From: Melghiribacillus thermohalophilus
GTDB taxonomy: Bacteria; Bacillota; Bacilli; Bacillales; Alkalibacillaceae
Reading direction: 5' to 3'
DNA: 64,000 bases
NCBI RefSeq assembly: GCF_004342905.1
Contig: NZ_SMAN01000001.1
Span: 275,437 to 339,436, forward strand
The notes under the pieces were generated by a model. It made no database searches. It was not told where the DNA came from and saw only the letters and a list, made by a program, of their open reading frames with translations. Of the stretch, positions 62,646 to 64,000 are shown piece by piece. The first letter of the stretch is position 1. Each line of letters opens with the position of its first letter. The translations under genes were made by a program, and so were the position numbers.

Positions 62646-63353
62646 TTATCTGGCAAAGGCATAAGATCCGTGTGAACTGGCATTTCGCTGAATCGTCACA
62701 GCATACCAGCTCTTCGCATGTCCATGCTTTTGGATATAAGTTTCTAGTCCACCCATTCCGCGATGATACGCAGTTAGAGCTTCATTCCAGTTTCCATATT
62801 CCTGATGAAGATAATCGAGATAAACGAATGTGAGCTGCATGGAATAATAAGGATCAAACAGCAGTTCATCCTCATATGGCAGCCCTGCCATATCAGCGAC
62901 CCACGGAGCGGTATTTTTCATAAATTGTCCCAGTCCGTAAGCCCTGCCATATTTTGTCGGCGGGCCGGCGAGTTCTGGATTAAATGTTCCTCCCGTTTCC
63001 ACCCTCAAAAGTTCGTATACTAGAAACGGATCAATGTCAAAGCGCTTTGCTTCCATGATTAAGTATATCGCCCACGTCTCTTTAAATTTTCCTCCGCTTT
63101 CGTCAACCATTCTCTGAGCCATTTTTTCCATTTCAGGAAAGGATTCATACCAGTCGGAAGTTTTAAAGTCTGTGGGCAAAGACTTTACGTAATTATATTG
63201 TGATTCAATGAACTGTTTTTCTGCTTTTAATGCCTGATTTTCTTTTATTAAATCATCTGTCTTTTTAGCATAGACATGGTAAACCAGCAAAAAACAGGCC
63301 GTAATGTATGATATAACAATAAATAACTGGATGTAAGGCCTCCACCTATCCAT
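62646..63353 (-). CDS. lytic transglycosylase, SLT family
   Basis: A 235-residue membrane-anchored lytic transglycosylase: N-terminal anchor (about 10-30), a short coiled coil (IKENQALKAEKQFIES), and an SLT domain. The catalytic Glu is in LLRVETGGTFNPE; the GPPTKYGRAYGLGQFM and TAYHRGMGGLETYI motifs complete the active site. It cleaves peptidoglycan between MurNAc and GlcNAc, leaving anhydroMurNAc. AGGTGAT precedes ATG 63353. No B. subtilis gene at this position comes to mind. Confidence 0.87.
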   Translation of the reverse strand: MDRWRPYIQLFIVISYITACFLLVYHVYAKKTDDLIKENQALKAEKQFIESQYNYVKSLPTDFKTSDWYESFPEMEKMAQRMVDESGGKFKETWAIYLIMEAKRFDIDPFLVYELLRVETGGTFNPELAGPPTKYGRAYGLGQFMKNTAPWVADMAGLPYEDELLFDPYYSMQLTFVYLDYLHQEYGNWNEALTAYHRGMGGLETYIQKHGHAKSWYAVTIQRNASSHGSYAFAR

Positions 63354-63573
63354 TTCACCATCACCTCTCAATCCATCAAAAATCCCATTTTTTGTCTTTC
63401 TGAAATGGGTCATTTGACTCAAGGGTATATGTTAATGGATGTAACAAAATAATGCAACCAATATTCACTAGAAATACCACATGTTTTTATTTTCTGATTA
63501 TTCTGGTCCTTTTCACATCCCCCATTTCAACGATCATATATTACTAAAAATAAACAAATGGGGAAGATGCAAA

Positions 63574-63858
63574 ATGAAAAAAAGCATTATCAAACAGATG
63601 GTTCAGCAAAAATTGCAAAATCTTTCGGTTCGAGAGCTTCTGTACTATGCAGAGGCTTATGATTTTCATATTACGAAGAAACAGGCAGAAGATATTATTT
63701 CTTTTTTAAAAAGTACCAGGCTTGATCCTTTTAACGAAAGGGACCGCCTAAAAATGCTTAGAAAAATTGCTTCCGTAACAGACAAAAAAACAGCTCAAAA
63801 AGTTTATCGGCTGTTTAAATCCCTTGCAAAACAATATGGGGTGGAATACCTCTTATGA
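63574..63858 (+). CDS. yqfT: DUF2624 protein YqfT
   Basis: A 94-residue helical protein matching YqfT/DUF2624: KQMVQQKLQNLSVRELLYYAEAYDFHITKKQAEDIISFL at the start (cited in part) and IASVTDKKTAQKVYRLFKSLAKQYG at the end. Function unknown. GGGGAAG precedes ATG 63574; the longer frame from 63481 lacks a site. It is divergent from the transglycosylase gene. Confidence 0.85.
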   Translation: MKKSIIKQMVQQKLQNLSVRELLYYAEAYDFHITKKQAEDIISFLKSTRLDPFNERDRLKMLRKIASVTDKKTAQKVYRLFKSLAKQYGVEYLL

Positions 63859-63863
63859 CGATG

Positions 63864-63906
63864 AAAAACCCGGCTGAAGTCCAACTGGTCTTGTCGCCGG
63901 GTTTTG
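63864..63906. terminator. bidirectional terminator yqfT / nfo
   Basis: AAAAACCCGGC and GCCGGGTTTT pair around a loop of about 20 nt with A and T runs on both strands. Confidence 0.85.
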
Positions 63907-63913
63907 CCTGTAG

Positions 63914-64000
63914 TTATTGTACCATAATGTCATCCTTCATCTGTTCATTAAACTGCTGATCCCTCAACATATGGATTTCATGCCGGTAAGGGGGTTTCTT
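63914..64000 (-). CDS. nfo: 3' end of a probable endonuclease IV gene
   Basis: A minus-strand frame entering from the right edge reads KKPPYRHEIHMLRDQQFNEQMKDDIMVQ and stops at 63914. This resembles the C-terminus of deoxyribonuclease IV (Nfo), and nfo (yqfS) is the neighbour of yqfT in B. subtilis. Only 28 residues are visible, so the assignment rests mainly on context. Confidence 0.6.
   Translation of the reverse strand, partial: KKPPYRHEIHMLRDQQFNEQMKDDIMVQ

Noticed and set aside
1-64000. CRISPR arrays, insertion sequences, prophage, toxin-antitoxin or defence genes
   Set aside because: No spaced direct repeats, transposase or recombinase motifs, or defence domains were seen; gene order is conserved housekeeping throughout.

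Overview
The window is a chromosomal segment of a spore-forming, potentially competent Bacillaceae (Bacillus-like Firmicute) with moderate to low GC. The evidence is gene order. From about 8.7 kb to the right end the genes follow the Bacillus subtilis block efp-yqhT-yqhS-yqhR ... mntR ... gcv-yqhH-yqhG-comG ... glcK-yqgQ ... pst ... pbpA-sodA ... ispG-yqfX-yqfT almost gene for gene. No insertion sequence, prophage, CRISPR array or defence island was seen. The only accessory-looking stretch is inside the tRNA cluster at 53.6-54.1 kb.

Layout. 0-3.4 kb: yktA (UPF0223), a nitronate monooxygenase-like flavoprotein, arginine decarboxylase speA, and next to it a complete SR1-type dual-function RNA encoding the SR1P peptide. 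3.4-8.5 kb: a YyaL-type protein, an HPr-like protein without the PTS histidine together with tnrA behind a consensus TnrA box, a glutamate dehydrogenase, and a small coiled-coil protein. 8.7-17.4 kb (mostly minus strand): efp-papP-aroQ-yqhR(figP), yqhP, patatin yqhO, mntR, a B12-dependent ribonucleotide reductase nrdJ behind two NrdR boxes, and rhodanese yqhL. 17.4-24.9 kb: gcvT-gcvPA-gcvPB under a tandem glycine riboswitch, yqhH-yqhG, yqzE and aroK.

25.0-29.1 kb: the complete seven-gene comG operon for the DNA-uptake pseudopilus, then tRNA-Gln. 29.2-37.2 kb: a DeoR/ArsR-type regulator with a cysteine cluster, yqgY, a MidA-family methyltransferase, a promoter-terminator unit that looks like a C-rich small RNA, yqgX, yqgW, lipoprotein yqgU, the LTA-synthase-like yqgS, and glcK-yqgQ. 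37.4-44.2 kb: an orphan SpoVAF-like spore membrane protein, a secreted protein of unknown function, rhomboid gluP, yqgO, yqgN, rpmG and two yqzD/yqzC-like genes. 44.2-53.3 kb: pstSCAB-phoU behind a four-repeat Pho box, pbpA, an MFS transporter and sodA.

53.6-54.7 kb: a minus-strand tRNA operon (Asn-Met-His-Ile2-Ser-[disrupted Phe copies]-Phe). 54.8-64 kb: a Na/Pi symporter, yqgB, a chemoreceptor, an NfeD-like protein, yqfZ, ispG, yqfX, a lytic transglycosylase, yqfT and the 3' end of a probable nfo.

The genes are mostly housekeeping: nitrogen and polyamine metabolism, one-carbon metabolism, phosphate uptake, envelope synthesis, DNA uptake and spore germination. The most interesting material is regulatory or structural: the C-rich sRNA candidate at 31.4 kb, the HPr-like/TnrA unit, the SR1 locus, and the tRNA-Phe copies interrupted by two different structured sequences.
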